A stretch of 64,000 nt of DNA from the NCBI GenBank assembly GCA_035235625.1, contig CP141150.1:6882001-6946000 (forward strand). Direction: 5' to 3'. Each line of letters begins with the position of its first letter. The stretch's first letter is position 1. The DNA is from Saururus chinensis (taxonomy: Eukaryota > Streptophyta > Magnoliopsida > Piperales > Saururaceae). The notes beneath the pieces are model-generated. The model ran no database searches. It saw only the letters and a list, made by a program, of their open reading frames with translations, and had not been told where the DNA came from. The translations under genes were made by a program, and so were the position numbers. Below, in pieces: positions 24,495 to 37,108 of the stretch.

Positions 24495-25040
24495 TACTGG
24501 TGAATATCGTGTTATCAATAACACGCTATGGTTTCATATCCTGTTATTGATAATACGCTATAACAAATATCATATTATTGTATATGCGATATAGAGAAAA
24601 ATAAATAACACATCTTGTTGGCATATCGTGTTATCGATAACACGTTGTGACGAATATCGTGTTATTGATAATACGCTATGACGAATATCATATTATAATA
24701 TATGTGATCTAGAGAAAAATAAATAACACGTCTTGTTGGTATATCGTGTTATCGATAACACGCTATTGCGAATCTCATGTTATTGATAATACAATATAAC
24801 AAATATCGTGTTATCGATAACACACTGGTGAATATCGTATTATCATATATGCTATATAGAGGATATAGTAACATATTGTATTATCAATAATATGCATTGT
24901 TGACATATCGTGTTGTCAATAATATGTTATGGTGGCATATCGTGTTATCAATAATACGCTATGGTAGCATATCGTGTTATCGATAATACGCTATGACGAA
25001 TATCGTGTTATCTTATATGCAATATAGAGAATATCATATT
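24495..25040. repeat. Minisatellite of palindromic units
   Basis: About 15 units of roughly 28-36 bp are built on CGTGTTATCGATAACACG (an exact 18-bp palindrome near 24628 and 24743) and variants with TCAATA or TTGATA. A higher-order period of about 115-120 bp adds TATATGYGATMTAGAGAAAA and AATAACACRTCTTGTTGG. No coding potential. Confidence 0.9.
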
Positions 25041-25560
25041 ATGGGTTATTTAATAAACACTAAAGCGACTTCCTTTGATTCCCCCTTTTCAATTAGTTTT
25101 TAGATTGAAACCAGGAGGTTGCTCTATTTTTGTTTAATTCTTTGAAACATAGGATTGAGAAGGATAAATTTTTTATTTTCTATCGATCATCTTTAAGTGG
25201 GTGATTTATCTTTTATATGTTGGGTGTTTTGATTTTACTCATACAAAATTATATTATTATCAGTAATTTTTACCAATAATGATGTAAGAGCTTGGGTGTA
25301 GATTTAAGTTTGACCTAAGAATATATTTGTCTTAAAGTAGGTCATATGAGATTAAGTGTTAAAATTTAAAAAATATAAAATATTTGTATATCGATAAAAA
25401 AAACTCAACAAATAATACAAGAAGCTTGACTTGGCCTTACTAAATAGGCTCTGTCACCTTTAAATCAAATCAAGCTCAAAGCCACCCCGCTCTTGGATCA
25501 CCGACTAGTTATTTTCCTATTTGTTAAAGTCTACGTTTTATATTTCTATGATTTTATATT
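25041..25560. other. Gene-free stretch
   Basis: AT-rich, nothing recognised. Confidence 0.4.
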
Positions 25561-26254
25561 TAATGTTTGTGTCTCATCCATCTTTGAATGTGGTTGTCGT
25601 TTGCCTATGACGACGAGTTTGTGGGTGATCTCCTTTTAGGGTATGCCCAACCTTCTCCTCGAATTGGGCTAGAAGCGGTCCACAGGTGCGTTGGTTGATG
25701 TCTTTTGTTGTGGCGGGCATGCATATCGTTGTCTTGCAAAGGTATGTAGCGTTTGTCATATCGGGCAGTTACTTTCCCCATCTTTTTTCTGATGTAGTTG
25801 GTGTTTCATCAGTGTTGGCAATTTTATGGGCAGCCTCCCCCTTGGGCGTGCCCCAACTACTCTTCGAGTGGTATGATAGAGGTCCACGAGTGTGATGGTC
25901 GTGTCTTCTATTGTAACAGCCATGCACTTCATTGCAATAGTTTGTAGTGTCAGTTGAATATGGCAACTGTTTTTCTCCTCCATGTGGTCGAGTTTCCATT
26001 TGCGACTGACCCCTCCCCTAGCATTTATTCTCGGTGTTATGGGTACCTTCAGGCAGCTTTGGAGACCAACTCTTTATCGGTGCTTGTCTCCAAGGTGACC
26101 CCGCTTTCTGAATGTTGCTATTAGTTTGGATTCTACACTCGAAACTTTGGGCTTTTCTGTACATTGTAATGGAGACTGTTTGTAGCTCTTGCGAGCTCTA
26201 TTTGTCTCTGTGTATATGTTAATTGCAAGTCCTCTATCAAAATAAAAAAAAATG
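25561..26254 (+). mobile_element. Possible 5'-truncated LINE-type insertion
   Basis: A G/T-rich segment ends in TTGTAGCTCTTGCGAGCTCT, then a T-rich tail and a final CAAAATAAAAAAAAA tract, the usual look of a plant LINE 3' end. It contains a loose internal duplication (25690-25780 against 25915-25985). No reverse transcriptase motif is present, so the assignment rests on the 3' end only. Confidence 0.35.
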
Positions 26255-27604
26255 GGCTCAATTTGGTTCAGCTATAATCACCTCATCGGAAATATTCCCC
26301 TGTGAGCACTAACAAAGAGGATCATATGTCACCTCTTTTTAGTTGCCCACGTCTATCCTACAAAGGGAAACCAATTGAAATTAAAGAGGGGCTTCAAACC
26401 AAGGCCCTGCCACTAGGACTATTAAAATTGATGGGCCTGGTTAGATAAAGCCTTGACTCTAACTTTAAAAAGGTCGGGGCTATTAAGTAAAAGGATTAAA
26501 CATGTAAACCCTAACCCTAGTTGGTTGGGTTTGATTATTGTAAATAATGCAGGTAGCAAAAGATTATTTTAATAATATCATATCATTCACATTTTCAACA
26601 AATATTGAGTCAATCTTGCGTATATTTCTTTTGGGTTGTGGAGTCTAGAGTGATTGTGGACATGAGATATAGATACTAGGATTTAAATTAGACAATTAAA
26701 AGAAGATTAATTGAAAATGTGAAAAAAGATCCTTAAGTTACAGATCGGAATGGGTTTGCATGGATGCCAAATAAATGAGTTTAGGCAAATTAGTCAGGTA
26801 ATTAATTACTCAAATATAAATAGGGCCATTTTTTGGACCTGCAGGTGGAGTTATGCGGGTGTTGTGTGTGGGTCGGGTCAATTTTTAACAGCCCTAGCCG
26901 CAGCCAAGGCCCACTACTTTTAATTCCCCTTCAAACCATATGGCCATGGCCACCCCTGGCATTCCAAAGATTACAAAAAATTGAGCTACAAGGATAAAAT
27001 TTGTGCCAAAAGATAAGGGGGGTTATAGGACTATCCGGCAGATCATATATTCCCATTATGGCATTCTTCCAAATTGAAACTTTTATAGAACCTTGCGACT
27101 GGAAACCTGCATTGATCGACTCTGAGTTCTTTTTTTGAGGCTAACACGAAGCTCTCCAATCCGAGTGGAGGTAGGGGAGATAATTAATAAGGACAAAATA
27201 TATACAAGAGAATGAAAAATAAGTTTGTGACCAATTACTTAAATTTAATAAAATGAAACTATTAATATGGAATAAATTTTTTTTTTAAATAGAGTTATTA
27301 ATTTAAAGCAGAGGTAGTATAACACAGCCGTTGTCTGGTTTTTGAATATTCCTGTGCATATTGGGTTTGGGAATCAAATTCTGTGAGGGTTTTGAGCACA
27401 TTCAAATCGAATCCAAAAATCTCCTCACATGGAGAATTTTTGACTGGATACCTTTCTAAGTAGAATTTGAATCTTTGAATATTTTTGACAGAAGAGAATT
27501 CTGATTTTTTCAAATTCAGGGAGAAATATTTCTGCCGGAAATCACATTGTAGCGTGATAAGATTCACAAACTAAACAATCTCATAACCATAAGCACTTTA
27601 GCGT
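26255..27604. other. Gene-free stretch
   Basis: Nothing reliable. 26810-26890 has GGGTCGGGTCAATTTTTAAC, a scrap of the GGGTCGGG-type MITE family seen at 37.6 and 46.1 kb. 27220-27310 resembles a degraded Stowaway element. Confidence 0.4.
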
Positions 27605-28726
27605 AATGAAACCATGGATCACCGTCTCGGCGAGATCTCGCCGAGATCTCTCTCTCGGCATCTCTACTGAGCCACGAGATCTAGTAGAGATGAAAATTTA
27701 AATTTCGGCGAGATCCCGGTGAGATCTTCCGGAGAGAGACGAGATCTGACGAGACCGGGACTCCTCCTGAGCTATTGCTTCTCTCAATCTCAGCCGGTAG
27801 ACCGACTAGGTTTCTTGATTCGTTCTTACTGTCGATCTCAGATGTGGGCCGACTCCCTTGCTGTGCTAGGCCTGATGCTCAGAGAAGGCCTATTGCCGGA
27901 CAAATATTTAGTACCTACCCTTCTTAGGGTTTGTTCTGGGTTTGAAGCTCTGTGTACAGGAAAAATGCTTCATGGATATGTGATCAGAGGGAAGTTGGAA
28001 TCCAATGTTTTCATTGGAAATTCCCTCATCGACATGTATGCCAATTGTGAACGATTTGGGGTCTGCACGGAGGGTCTTTGATGGAATGAACGACAGAGAC
28101 ATAGTATCGTGGACTGCCCTTGTTACTGCTTACGCAGATGCGAGTCTTTTGAATGAGGCAATTGAAATTTTTGAGTCCATGCAGATGACTGGCGTTGAGT
28201 TAGATATACAATATCCTAGAAAGCATTGATATCGGGCTTTGCTCGGAGTGGGAGGATCGGAAAAGCCCTTCTGCAAATGCGGGGAAGATGAAACTGGCAC
28301 TGTAGCTTTTTTATTTGATGCAGGTTGATGGCTTGCAACCCGATTTGATCATGTATAATACTTTGTTTGTTGGGTTTGCAAGGAATGGACAGAAGTCTAT
28401 GGAGTTGGTGTTATCGAATGTGTTTGGGATGCCTGTGGTGTTTGCAAGTTTGGTTTGTGGGTTTCCTGTGATAATAGGCAGGCGACTGTTTGTGAAATTG
28501 TGGTGTTATCCTGTTGGTTTCAGCTAGAAACATGTGTGAATATAATTCTCTGTTGTGATATATACTTCAAGTTTGCTCTATATTCAATTAGTGCGTTAAT
28601 GTAAAACTTTATTTCTTTTCGTTGGAGTTAATCCTAACTATTGTTTTATACTATCTCTACAAGATCTCATCTCTTTAGACTACTGAGACAAGACCGAGGT
28701 CTGAGATGGCGAACCATAAATGAAAC
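27605..28726. mobile_element. hAT-type TIR element carrying a PPR gene fragment, with 8-bp target duplication
   Basis: The left terminus at 27613 reads CATGGATCACCGTCTCGG. The right terminus, read inward from 28718, is TATGGTTCGCCATCTCAG. A second paired block (AGATCTAGTAGAGAT / AGATCTTGTAGAGAT) lies about 70-80 bp in from each end. Outside both ends is the same 8-mer AATGAAAC (27605-27612 and 28719-28726), the duplication length of hAT transposons. The body, about 1.1 kb, is mostly the PPR fragment; there is no transposase. Confidence 0.75.
27780..28420 (+). pseudogene. PPR protein fragment, frameshifted
   Basis: Three plus-strand pieces in different frames read as PLS-type pentatricopeptide repeats. 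The first has LPDKYLVPTLLRVCSGFEAL, GKMLHGYVIRG and NVFIGNSLIDMYANC. After a frameshift near 28048 comes DLGSARRVFDGMNDRDIVSW with TALVTAYADASLLNEAIEIF. A third frame from about 28320 gives GLQPDLIMYNTLFVGFARNG. There are no start, no E/DYW tail and several lesions. It lies wholly inside the TIR element at 27605-28726, which suggests transposon capture rather than local gene decay. Confidence 0.85.
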
Positions 28727-30067
28727 ACAACATAATTAGTATAAGAGCAATGACCAAACTAGACACCTAGTGTAGTGAGAAATGTGTGTCACAAAAGGAT
28801 GTAGTTACAATCACAAACCTCCATCTATGCACTTTCCACTGCTACAGAGCCTCTTATCTTCTCACAGAACATGCCCTTTCCCATCCCTTCCCTCTGTGCG
28901 AACCTTGCCGCTGCTTTGCTCTCTTCAACTGCGGATCACCTATGTGGAGTTTTGTAAGGATCCCAGCCGGTCATCTATGTATGTACCTCGTCCATGATAA
29001 GCCCTCCCTCAAAGACAAATGCATTGCTCAGAGGGAGTTGAAGCTCATCTTCCGGACTAATGCAGTCACAGCTTCTTGCTTTCTGATGTTGCACTTTTGT
29101 ATCCTCAGTTCATCAGTTATGTGGGGTTTCGTTTATTTTACTGCCAATTTGGACGACAGGAGGAAGGAGAAATGAAAGGGGGTAAAAGTGACATTTTGGA
29201 ATATAATTGGAACACCTGCTCAGTGGGTTTATGTGCAGATTTTGATAACTCAAGGGGGTGCATGTGCATTTTTTTTCATAATACAAGGGGTATAAATGCT
29301 ATTTGCCCTAATAAAAATGCAAACCAGTTTTTTTATAACTTTAAACAAACCAATTCAAAAATATTATTTATACATTTACAAAGAATTTCAGAATATAAAT
29401 GAACTCTTTAAGAAAGGATGCAGATACTTGATCGAATATTGACATTCCAAATCCCCGAGTGATGAATATGATTATTTTATGATTCCAAACACCAAAATAT
29501 GCAAAAAATATATATATCTCATAAAAAAAAAGCAAAACATGCTTCCTCTATCCATTTTTTTTCACTTACATTTTTCGTTCACAATACAAGCACATATTGA
29601 AGGGGCCTGTGGATAAAATTCATAGGACTAATGAATGAGCATTCCCCATAACAATAATTATCCCTGGTTCTCCACGTTTTGGCTTTTGCATCGGGCGAAT
29701 CCAGCAAATCTCCTCAAGACGCAAGGATTTAAGCACTGTTGAAGTCTGAATCCAAAATTCATGTATTTACGTGAGCCTGTATATCCAAACGAAAGAAACT
29801 TCGAGCTCCCATCCGGTTTCTTGAAAAACATTCAGAAACCTTGAATTTGGCTAAACAAGCAAGATTTGGGCATCCCCCAAGATAAATGTTCTTAAAGAAT
29901 GATTATAAAATTTTAAAAAAAAAATTTGTTAACCAAACCCCAAATTGCAAGGGTAGTGAGCATTTGACCAGCACAAAATCTAAATTCCAGAATATTAGGA
30001 TTTTCAGGATAGCTCATCTTAAGGATGTCGCTTGAGCCACAAAATGCCCAGATAAAAGGAGGGTATA
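28727..30067. other. Gene-free stretch between the PPR element and the E2 gene
   Basis: A 129-codon plus-strand frame at 28786-29175 (starting MSQKDVVTITNLHLCTFHCY) is in a GC-richer patch but matches no family I know, and reads like a chance frame. The last few hundred bases are probably the 3' UTR of the minus-strand E2 gene. Confidence 0.4.
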
Positions 30068-33000
30068 TTATGACTGCAGAAGATGTTCAAATTGGTGGCA
30101 GTCAACTCCAAATTCCGTTAAAGCAGAGATCAGCTTTGGGATGATTTTGCCGAGCATCAGTTTGAATCCAGCTGAATTTGAAATTTCGTCACTCGTATTA
30201 CTTTTACAAGCATCCTCTGTCAGGGTCCCCACCAAGCAACCTTTCATATATTCTTCACAGGCTTTCAGAATGTAGTACCCACGATTCTTGAAATGATGCT
30301 TCACATAATCTTCAAAATGCTACAAGTATCCATGTGCAAAAAATGATAAAATAAAGTTTAGTTTCCCACAACAAAAATTTAGTGGGTGTAATTTCAGAAG
30401 ATTCAATCTGCATCCAGATAAAAAATTTATTTGTCGAATATATTAATTTCCATTAGTTTTCTTTAATTTCTACCTTTAAAACTGAATCATAAACAAATCT
30501 CGTAGGCCTTCTCATGCATTTATTTGCATAACACAAAAATAATAAAAAAATTGCAAAAATAAAGAAGAAAAAAACTGCAAATGAGTCCACAAAATACAAA
30601 ACTACCAACACACCCGAGAAAAGAGTAATACCTACTACACTATCCTACTTATCTTACTCTTCCACTCCAAACCATCAGATGCATTGCTATTTCATTAATC
30701 ACCAGGTGGGTATATCATCCAATGGTTAGGATTAGCTGCAGTAGGATAAGGTGTATAATACTGGACCATGAAAAGCCTATTCCCAGAAAAAAGAAGAAAA
30801 CCTAGAAACAGAAACGTGGGGCTTAAACTATATAGAAGTTTGCAACTAAAAACGAAAGAGGTAATAATATGAGTTTATTAGACTATCAGACATGATTTTA
30901 GTTACAAGATTCCATCAAACAAATTGTGGTTTCTTTTTTTTCACCCCTATACCTCCACTTGAATCCTCCTCTGGTAAGCTATACATGTAAAATACAAGTA
31001 GAAAGACAGATTGATTCAAATAAAATGTAAGATCTTTACCTTAGGTGGTTTTCGGATGACATATAACATTGACCTGCAATTCAGCAAGAAAGTATTCTCA
31101 TTGTAGGATAGAGAATTCTTCTCTCCCTCAGCTGTCCCAACTTGCTTATCATAGCCAGCTTCATTGAAATATGGCTTGGAGTTGAGGACCAAGCCCTGAA
31201 TAGATACTAAAACCTGGAGAATACTAGAAGACGCTGGATCCCACATTTCAGTTCCTTTACCGTTCCATGTATTCAATAGGCTAAGGCACACCTTTCCATC
31301 TTCATAGAGATTTGGATTCAGCCGCAAGCCACCAGAGTGATAATATGCAGACTGCAGGTTTACAGAAATACATAGAATTCCATACAACTCCTCAGCATCA
31401 TTACCAACAATTTAAGGATCCATTATTCTTTTAAAAAAATTAGCTTTCAGCTACTACCATGTAAGATTAAGGGTCGGCTTAGTGAGATGAGAGTTGCAAT
31501 TAATTAATAGCATAGTATATTTACTAAGAACAGTATTTTCTAGAGAATGACAATCCTAATCAATTCTAGTTTCAATGAGATTTTTTCATAAAGGTAGGCT
31601 TGAGAGAGGTCAATTGGAGAATCAGCATTCTGAAGTCTTGACCTTGGCATGCCAATTCTCTCACTTACATTTGATACCGCTCTAGTGTTGGAATTCCATT
31701 ACTCTCACAAAAACCATTCTTAGCCCGTGGAGAATTGCATACTTAAGCAATACTATAGTTTCTCCAAGAATTGCTATTTGAGATTCTGTAATTCTACTCT
31801 CAACCACCCCACCTAAGAGAAAAAGTATTTCACTCACCGGTGGAATTTGAGGGTATTCTGGGGGAAGCTGGAAATCAAAGAAGAAGAGGCCATCTTGGTA
31901 GGGTGTCCCACATGCTCCCACAATCACAGCCCTCAAGAGATCCATCCGCTCCTCATACACTCTTACATAAATCTCATCTGCAAAACACATTCAAATTATA
32001 GGAGTTCATAGCCAAAAACAGTAGGCTCTGCAAGAAAATTATGTAATTATTGGAATATTGGAGAGGCATACATACTAGGTAGGTTCTTCTCAAGTATGCT
32101 CCAATCCTGCTGGATCTTCTTGGCCCAATGCTTACCACCAATAAAATGCTGCAATCAAAGCTCATAACATAAGCATATGCTCGTGTAGTTCTTAAACTTG
32201 TTTAACCAATCCATTAGAATGATGCTTTGGCTGCTCTGAGATAGAGGTAAAGCTTATATACCTTTCCACTGCTACCAAGATAATAATGATCGGATGGTTC
32301 TTTCACAATATCAAAGTGTTTGAAGCTCAATGAGTCGTCACAAGATGCTAGACCTTCTGCATTTTCTATCTTTACTTCAACATCAGTGGACACCACTGCA
32401 AGGGCAGACTCATCTCCTGTTCTATAACTAGCATCTGTAATACAATCATTAACAAGAGGAGTTTCTTGACAGATGACTTCATCATTCAATGCTTCTCTAT
32501 CTGAATCAGAAGCCTCAGCTTGATTTGCATTTACAGAATCTCCACCAGACCGAAAAGCTGAGAGGGTTGTATTTTTCCCCCGCATGAATAAGTCTGTTGC
32601 CAGTCTGGTAACAAAACCCAGTGCTGCTAGCGGAATCGACAATGGCCCACTGCCAGAGTTCTCCTCCAAATTAACTAGATTGGTCGTCTCCTTCTCCAAT
32701 GTGCTGCCGGTTCTATTTTGCAGGTTGACATCCTGAATTGCATAGTTTGGTCAATCACTTATGAGCTAAACAAAAAATATCAAACTTTATATTAAACAAA
32801 AATTAAATTGAAAACTAACCTGGCCCTTGTTCACAGGGGAATTTGCAACGCCTTCAAACGTTTCCCAACTAGCTACATCGTCTCCACTGTCATAATCATC
32901 TTCATCCCGATCTACCACATAAATTGCTTGAGGGCCAACCTGGTGCAAACAATTTTTAACAGTTACAAGGATGTATCAAGCAGAATGAACATGATCACTT

Positions 33001-35565
33001 ATTATTGCTACTTATTCAAGCTTGCCTTCAGATGCTCAGAAAAGCCACATGATATATAACCCCTACCATAAGGAATGTTAAAAATAATCTTACAAGTCAA
33101 ACACGTAGTCAACCCTTGCCTGAAGGAAAGGATGACTTATTTCCAGAATTATTGTGAACCATCTACACGCGAGAATACTAAAAAGATGTACCATACAGAG
33201 TAAACGTAAATGTGTAAAATTCGATATTCATTTGCTATTGCTCCTTTCTAGTACTTGTTATCAAAAGCGTAAAAGCCATATGATTCCATCCATCATAGGG
33301 CAGTTTCAATTGATTACATGTTGCATAAGTAGGTCCAACTAGCTGATGGGAGGAACGGCTTGCTTCCAAAATCATTGGAACCATCCTACAGAATGATTGC
33401 GAGGAAGAAGACAAAAAAGATACAGAAGTTGTTGCTGCAGAATGAAACAAAATAGGTTCAGTACATACCATTGAGACCATTCCATCAGCCCATCTAACTT
33501 CAATATCTCCATCTTTAAGATTAGTAATAATTCCAACCCAAGAAAAATCTAGAACTCCAGCTTCATCTTTCACTGGTTGTTTAGATTTTTTATGTTTTTT
33601 GCTCTTCCTATCAGTCATAGAAAGTGTTGAATGTTGATTATTCACGTCAATAGAGGTTTCAGTATCTGCAGCCCCACCAGGTGCAGATATTGGTGCGAGT
33701 CTAATAACTACATCTCCAAAGCAATAATCATAATCAGGATGCTCTTCAAGTTCATATACGCTCACAATTTCCTCTTCATCAAATTCCTTTGGGTCTTCTG
33801 GCCTGGAAACTGGCTTCAACCACCTGACACATGCGGTGCGGTCCTTTGCATTGACATTCTTGATAACTCCAACTCGTTTCACTTTATTAGAAAATTCCTC
33901 TTCATCTGAGGCTTTCTCCACAACATAACACTCTGGAGAAAATTCATGGTCGCCAGGAGTATCAATTGGAATCAGAGTTGTTCCATCCCGTCCATATTCT
34001 CTGCTGCCGTCTTGCCAAACCACATCAACTTTTGTCTTGATATTGACAATTTGAAGAGCTCTTTCAAAAGTTTCAACCTTCTTACGGGATTTCTTATCTT
34101 TTTTGACGCCAACTTTTCGGGATTTTTTACGTTGAGCTGGCCCATTTTCAGTAACTGGTTCTTTTAGAGTTTGGGGGCTGCATGAACCAGATATTACATT
34201 CGAGCTACTTTCTGTAATATCCTTCCCATCTATACAAGAATCGAGAGCTACTGTTTCTGTTGCATCATTTAGCTCAGCATTATGCTGACTAGTAGAGGTT
34301 TTGGGAGGAACAGCAGTATCATTACTGACCAAATGTTCATTTGAAACCTCAGCAAGAGATGTACGACCTGTAGAATCAGACAAAGTGCCATGCAAATAAG
34401 CTGGAAGGAGACACCAATCACCCAGCTGCCAATTTGAATGCCTAAAACCAGATAACAGTGTGAGATTTTTTGGCTTTTGCTCTTCATAGGGGGAAGTTAC
34501 AGTCTCAGAGCCACTGCCAGCATTGGCTGAAGCTATCCAGTGAATAAACAAAGACCCTGCCTGAACTTTCATGACAGTACCTTCCACACGGCTTGCTTTC
34601 CAAGCACCGGAAAGCCACCTTGAATTCTTGAAAATGGAAGAAGAGGTAGCCCTGACTCGCTGGCCTGGGTAATATGGAGTATCTGCATGTTCAAAACCTG
34701 AGAGCGGTTTAAGCTGTGAAGGGTCTGCCTTAAGGACCTTACAGATCGACCCATCATCAAACAACACTGTCACATTATCTAGAACATCATCAATCCTACC
34801 AAGCCAAAAACCAAGTGCCACATAATCACCCACAGAAAAGTCGCATACTTGCCCCAAGTATTTGTAGGAAATGTCCTTTATGATTGATCCATCAGTTGAC
34901 TGCAGATCGGTAGTAGCATGGTTATCTATAATCAAACCCAGCTGTCCTGTGGGGGCTGTCACTGATGCAACAATATCTCCTTGCAAGAAACTTCTATCTA
35001 CAAGTGTGATGTCATCATGACTGTTTACCGTTTCAGACAGATCAAGCCATTGTACTCTAACCTGCCCTTCTTTCAAAGATTCACTTTCACCATCAATACT
35101 CACTTCAACATCACCATGTTCATCATCATCATCATCATCACAGTTGTCATCATCACTCACCTCATCATCATCGTCATCAACAGCATCATCACTTCCTTCA
35201 TCATCATCTCCATCTTCTTCATTGTCATCAATATCCTCATTTTTAAGACTATTACAAGCATCCTTTTCATCATTCTCACCATCATTCCCCTCCTCCTCGA
35301 CATCATCGTCGTCGTCGTCATCATCATCACCATCAGTACCATTATCAGAATCTGATTCACCAGCCACCTCAGTGACAACTCCAAGCAGACATTCATTATT
35401 GTTGCATTTCACAACATCATGCTTGTATATGTATGATGTAGGATAGCGTTCAGTAACATGGCCCAGGTGCTTTACACTTTCCCTGTCAGAAAGTTGTTCT
35501 TTAGATTCAGTTGTTGCAAAGTCGGTTTGTTTTTCCATGTTCCCAGAGCTGGTATTCTCTGACAT
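30068..35565 (-). CDS. UBC23: Giant E2 ubiquitin-conjugating enzyme, UBE2O / UBC23-like
   Basis: The model is complement(join(30068..30319, 31040..31351, 31838..31977, 32076..32148, 32262..32732, 32820..32939, 33469..35565)). All introns are GT-AG, phases close, and it encodes 1154 aa. After YKHDVVK and GVVTEVAGESDSD comes an Asp/Glu tract at about residues 70-160. Repeated SH3-like/tudor-like blocks follow (VQWLDLSETV, GDYVALGFWLGRIDDV, VDVVWQDGSREYGRDGTTLI, IEVRWADGMVSM). Lys-rich stretches, possible nuclear signals, sit at about 478-493 and 653-668. The C-terminal UBC domain has HFIGGKHWAKKIQQDW, IYVRVYEERMDLLRAVIVGA, PYQDGLFFFDFQLPPEYPQI and RLNPNLYEDGKVCLSLLNTW, with catalytic Cys near 989. 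UBE2O-type enzymes act as combined E2/E3. The length and acidic tract fit UBC23 better than the shorter PHO2/UBC24. Confidence 0.93.
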
Positions 35566-35764
35566 GCTATGCTGGCATCACTAACACAATGTTCAAAAAC
35601 TAATCAGATAAATAAATAATGACTCACGACTAAAACATAATTTTTTAAGAACAATAAATTTTTCGCCAAATAGATAATTATGATGCAAAGGAACAATGAT
35701 ACATCCATGAAGCAGAACATTTATCAAAATAAAAGTCTTGCCAAACGTATGGCCATGTATCTGG

Positions 35765-35768
<4 letters not shown>

Positions 35769-35813
<45 letters not shown>
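35769..35813. repeat. (AT)n microsatellite
   Basis: An uninterrupted AT dinucleotide run in the intron between the leader and the first coding exon of the E2 gene. Confidence 0.95.
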
Positions 35814-35816
<3 letters not shown>

Positions 35817-36359
35817 GCTTACAGTAAGGTCAACCTCACGTAAGTTTTTGCGAGATTGATTTTTGTAGAAACACCATAAAAGGCAGGTATGGGACAAGGG
35901 GAATGGGTAGTAAATCATGAGAGTAGGCTCATGTGAATTTTTGGACAATTTCAATAAGTGGGACCCACTCATTAAGCCTGGTCAAAATTTCAAGCCTAAA
36001 TCAATGACACAAAATTAATGAAGTTAAATAAATGGGTCTTTCATATTAGAACAACACCAAATTTGGTTGACCCACATCATCAAAGTGTATATTTAAATCT
36101 CAATTGGTCGCACTCCTTTTTGTGACCTCCATGGATCAAAATTAAAAAATATAATCTCAACTGTTGATTTGAAGGCAAGATTGAATGGTATGATGAAAGG
36201 CCCACAGATACAAATGGCCCCAAATTTTGCTAACCCCTATTTTTTGTGGTGCCATTTCAATATCCCCTAGTCCCATCCGCTACAAATATTGGCAAGACCC
36301 ACAACTAGAAAATCAACCACACAGAAGTTTGCATGAGGCTGACCTTATATCATATTTTT

Positions 36360-36480
36360 AATATATATATATACACATACATATCTTCAGAAAACATGCC
36401 CGATGAAGCAAGGCTGTTTCTTGTGTGTGTGTATATATATATATCTATATATATAGATAGAGAGAGAGAGAGAGAGAGAT
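36360..36480. repeat. Compound AT/GT/GA microsatellite with a flanking duplication
   Basis: ATATATATA, GTGTGTGTATATATATATAT and AGAGAGAGAGAGAGAG runs lie in the same leader intron. They are flanked by two copies of an approximately 40-bp piece (CGATGAAGCAAGGCTGTTTC near 36399 and CGATGAAGTAAGGCTGTTTC near 36497). Confidence 0.85.
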
Positions 36481-36889
36481 CTTCATAAAACATTCCCGAT
36501 GAAGTAAGGCTGTTTCTTGTGTATATTTGTTTGCTAGACCCAATTCGGTTCAACAAGTAATCTCACTTTTAGAGAGATGAAAGTCTGCTTCCAGCATAGC
36601 AATACACTTTCTTTCCAAATAGTTGAAAAGATAGTCATTGGCCAAGACGAACAGAAATGATGAGAAAGATTGTTCATGACCCTATGATACAAAATGACCA
36701 CATTTACATAGAAACGTACAACTCATCCAACAACAACAGTAACCCAATAATAGGAGTCAGTCAAATCTTTACTTCCCATTTCAGACCGAAACCATTGGAC
36801 GAAAAAACTGAAACATGGGGATTCAACCCACTTAACATCATTTAGCATGAAATCAAATTCTCGAATCTGAAACAATGAAAGAGACTAAC

Positions 36890-37108
36890 CTGAACCCAAT
36901 AGTTACTAATCTCATCAAAACACTCTTTTGATACATCAAAGCAAAACGGACAAGATACAGAAATCAAGAGCAATAAAGAGAGAAGGGTCGAATCGAGCTG
37001 AAGTAGCTCGTAATCGCAGCTACGTTCATACAGAAATAAGTAAATAATCGAGAACATCCTACCCATAGCCATTTCTTGAATAAAAAAGTGATCGGAAGCA
37101 ACTTTCAA
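36890..37108 (-). promoter_or_regulatory. Upstream ORF in the E2 gene leader
   Basis: Leader structure inferred from splice signals: first exon ends 37152 (AAAG|GTATC), second leader exon 37111-36890 (TTTTTGTAG acceptor, CAG|GTTAG donor), then the coding exon from 35580 (GTGTTAG acceptor). An ATG at 37108 opens 73 codons (MKVASDHFFIQEMAMGRM...). After splicing it stops at once with TGA, 12 bases before the main ATG. Such a uORF would be expected to reduce translation of the E2. The splice sites are inferred by eye. Confidence 0.5.

Noticed and set aside
24495-25040. CRISPR-like array of palindromic repeats
   Set aside because: Plant nuclear context, units vary in length and sequence, there are no unique spacers of constant size and no cas genes.
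28786-29175. 129-codon plus-strand frame as a gene
   Set aside because: No recognised domain, unusual Cys/His/Phe-rich composition, no promoter or splice support.
34981-35446. Plus-strand Ser-rich and Ile-rich frames
   Set aside because: They are complements of the Asp/Glu tract of the E2 gene (GAT/GAC repeats).
30068-35565. Naming the E2 gene PHO2 (UBC24)
   Set aside because: The protein is much longer than PHO2, has the acidic tract and YKHDVVK start of UBC23 types, and I see no miR399-type target sites in the leader.
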